Shown: in pieces, positions 62,489 through 64,000 of the stretch | Layout of the letters: the number at the start of each line of letters is the position of its first letter | How positions within the stretch are numbered: position 1 is the stretch's first letter | Assembly (NCBI GenBank): GCA_002104945.1 | Contig: MCFH01000075.1 | Coordinates: 124,001 to 188,000 of the forward strand | Reading direction: 5' to 3' | From: Piromyces finnis | Lineage: Eukaryota; Neocallimastigomycota; Neocallimastigomycetes; Neocallimastigales; Neocallimastigaceae | Length of the DNA stretch: 64,000 bases | The notes under the pieces: model-generated | The model's input: the letters and a program-made list of their open reading frames with translations, nothing else | What the model was told of the DNA's origin: nothing | Database searches by the model: none | Made by a program: the position numbers and the translations under genes

Positions 62489-64000
62489 TTTTTAAAAGTT
62501 ATTAATATTTATTCTGAAGAAATAAAACTTTATATCTAATGTATTTATTGTTGTTTTTTATACAGTCGAATATTTGTTAAAGTAAGTATTAATATTGATG
62601 TACTAATTTTAGATTTTATTTTATAATTTTAAGATTGTAAATAAAAGTTGAAAAAAAAAAAAAAAACAAAATGTTGTATATATTAACTTGTATATAAAAA
62701 ATTAATATATTAAAAGTTTCGATATTAAATTTTTAAAAAGCAAGAAAGTAGCCAATTTTCATTTTATCATGTACATTCACCAATAATCAAAAGATTTTTT
62801 TAATTTATTACAATAAAAAAAAAATAATTATGTAATTTTTTATTTTTTTTTTTTATATTTTTTCTGTATTAATATTTATTATTTATTATATAATATATAT
62901 AATAAACAATATATTTTAAATATAAAGAGGCTATATATTAAATAAATTATTTAATAATTATATTTTAAACTATTTTATTATAAATTAAAATTTAATCATA
63001 AACAATACTATTCTAATTAAATATTATGATATATTATCTAATATATAATTAATGAATGAAACTATATTAATATATATTCTCAATTAATTATTAAAAAAAT
63101 ACAAAATGTATGAGCATAATGTATTTAGAAGTAAAAATGTACCGCTTATTTTATTGGTTGAAACTTATATACAAAGTAATGACACACCATATATTAATTT
63201 ATATTGATAAAAAATTACCGTTTTTGAAAATTTTAATTTATTAAAAGTTTGGAGATGAAAATGCTGGCCAAGAGAATTTAAAAGTTGTACTTTGAATAGT
63301 GGATATTTTTTAGTAGCATGTGTATATAAAAATATAAAAATAGCTATATAAAAAATAATGTTTTATTTTATATTAAAAAGGGGAGTGGATAACCACACTT
63401 TTTTGAACTCATTATTATTATCATTTTAAAAAAAAAAGAAAAAGGAAAAAAAGATAAAAATGTTAACATTGGAATATTGTAGAAAAAAAAAAGTGAAATA
63501 TTTACTAGTTGAAATAATTATAGATATTACATCTTTAAAAATGAATATAATTAATCTGTTTAGTTGTATGTTATAGATAATGACTATTTATATATATGTA
63601 TATATTACTTTAATTCTGATTTCGTAGAACCTTTAAATTTTCTCTATAAAAAAAAGTAAAATTTTAACAATTACAATTGAAATACAATAATAAATATTGT
63701 ATATAAATATTTTCTTTATTACCAATATCTAGAATATTAGAATTTAATTTTAATACAACTACTATTACACTTTTAAAATACCAGAATATAATAATTTGTA
63801 TTAAAAAAAAAACTTGATAAACTAATAAAACTTTATAGAAAAATACACAATACACACATTTCTATTTATTTTATTGAAACATTTATATTTACTTTTATTT
63901 ATTTTACTTATTTTAATTAATTTGAAGGTCTAAGATAATAATTATTTAAATTAATATTAGTTTTTTTTATCTTCTTTTTTTTTTAAATTCTATAAAGTTT
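62489..64000. other. AT-rich region to the window end
   Basis: Upstream flank of the CAP gene and further AT-rich DNA. The only ORF (63664-63855, minus) is low complexity. No RNA gene or repeat of note was found. Confidence 0.45.

Overview
The window is nuclear DNA of an extremely AT-rich eukaryote whose genes carry GT-AG spliceosomal introns. The best fit is an anaerobic gut fungus (Neocallimastigomycota, the Piromyces/Neocallimastix/Anaeromyces type). Supporting this are long A+T intergenic deserts with AAT and AAAT microsatellites, Asn/Ser-rich proteins, fungal families (Vnx1-type exchanger, Swi5/Ace2-type zinc fingers), and two intronless secreted esterases that look bacterial in origin. 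The placement is inferred; no marker sequence was compared against a database.

Layout. 0.1-9.1 kb: two same-strand paralogous secreted esterases flank a 6-kb stretch holding a poly(A)-tailed, GC-richer repeat (about 3.41-4.10 kb), a degenerate relative of part of it (about 7.0-7.1 kb), two notable hairpins, a 107-bp tandem duplication and a gene-like fragment. 9-15.6 kb: a 226-bp AAT microsatellite, then a three-finger C2H2/C2HC transcription factor with a repeated Ser-Pro motif. 15.6-21.3 kb: a gene desert ending in an orphan coding-like fragment. 22.6-26.3 kb: a compact three-exon Sen1/senataxin-type helicase. 27.2 kb: tRNA-Ala(CGC). 27.9-30.4 kb: a 12-exon proline iminopeptidase. 32.6-33.6 kb: RPL35. 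36.9-40.2 kb: a Vnx1-type vacuolar cation/H+ exchanger. 40.7-44.9 kb: a seven-exon SNAPC1/SNAP43 homologue with a very long disordered tail. 47.1-53.3 kb: a Sec7/BIG-family ARF GEF. 54.5-55.0 kb: an unrecognised ORF of atypical composition. 55.4-56.4 kb: RPS14. 56.9-60.0 kb: a PH-domain coiled-coil protein. 61.6-62.5 kb: a small secreted CAP-domain protein.

The genes do not form a pathway. This is a set of mostly housekeeping genes (translation, transcription and RNA processing, Golgi traffic, vacuolar ion transport, peptide turnover) with secreted, probably lifestyle-related proteins at both ends. Exon models were built by hand. In every multi-exon model all phases close, and the RPL35 and RPS14 products come out at 123 and 151 residues, the same as I recall for the human proteins, which supports the splice calls. 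The items most worth following are the repeat and hairpin elements between the esterases, the fungal SNAPC1 homologue, the gene relics with in-frame stops, and the ATG-only first coding exons of both ribosomal protein genes.
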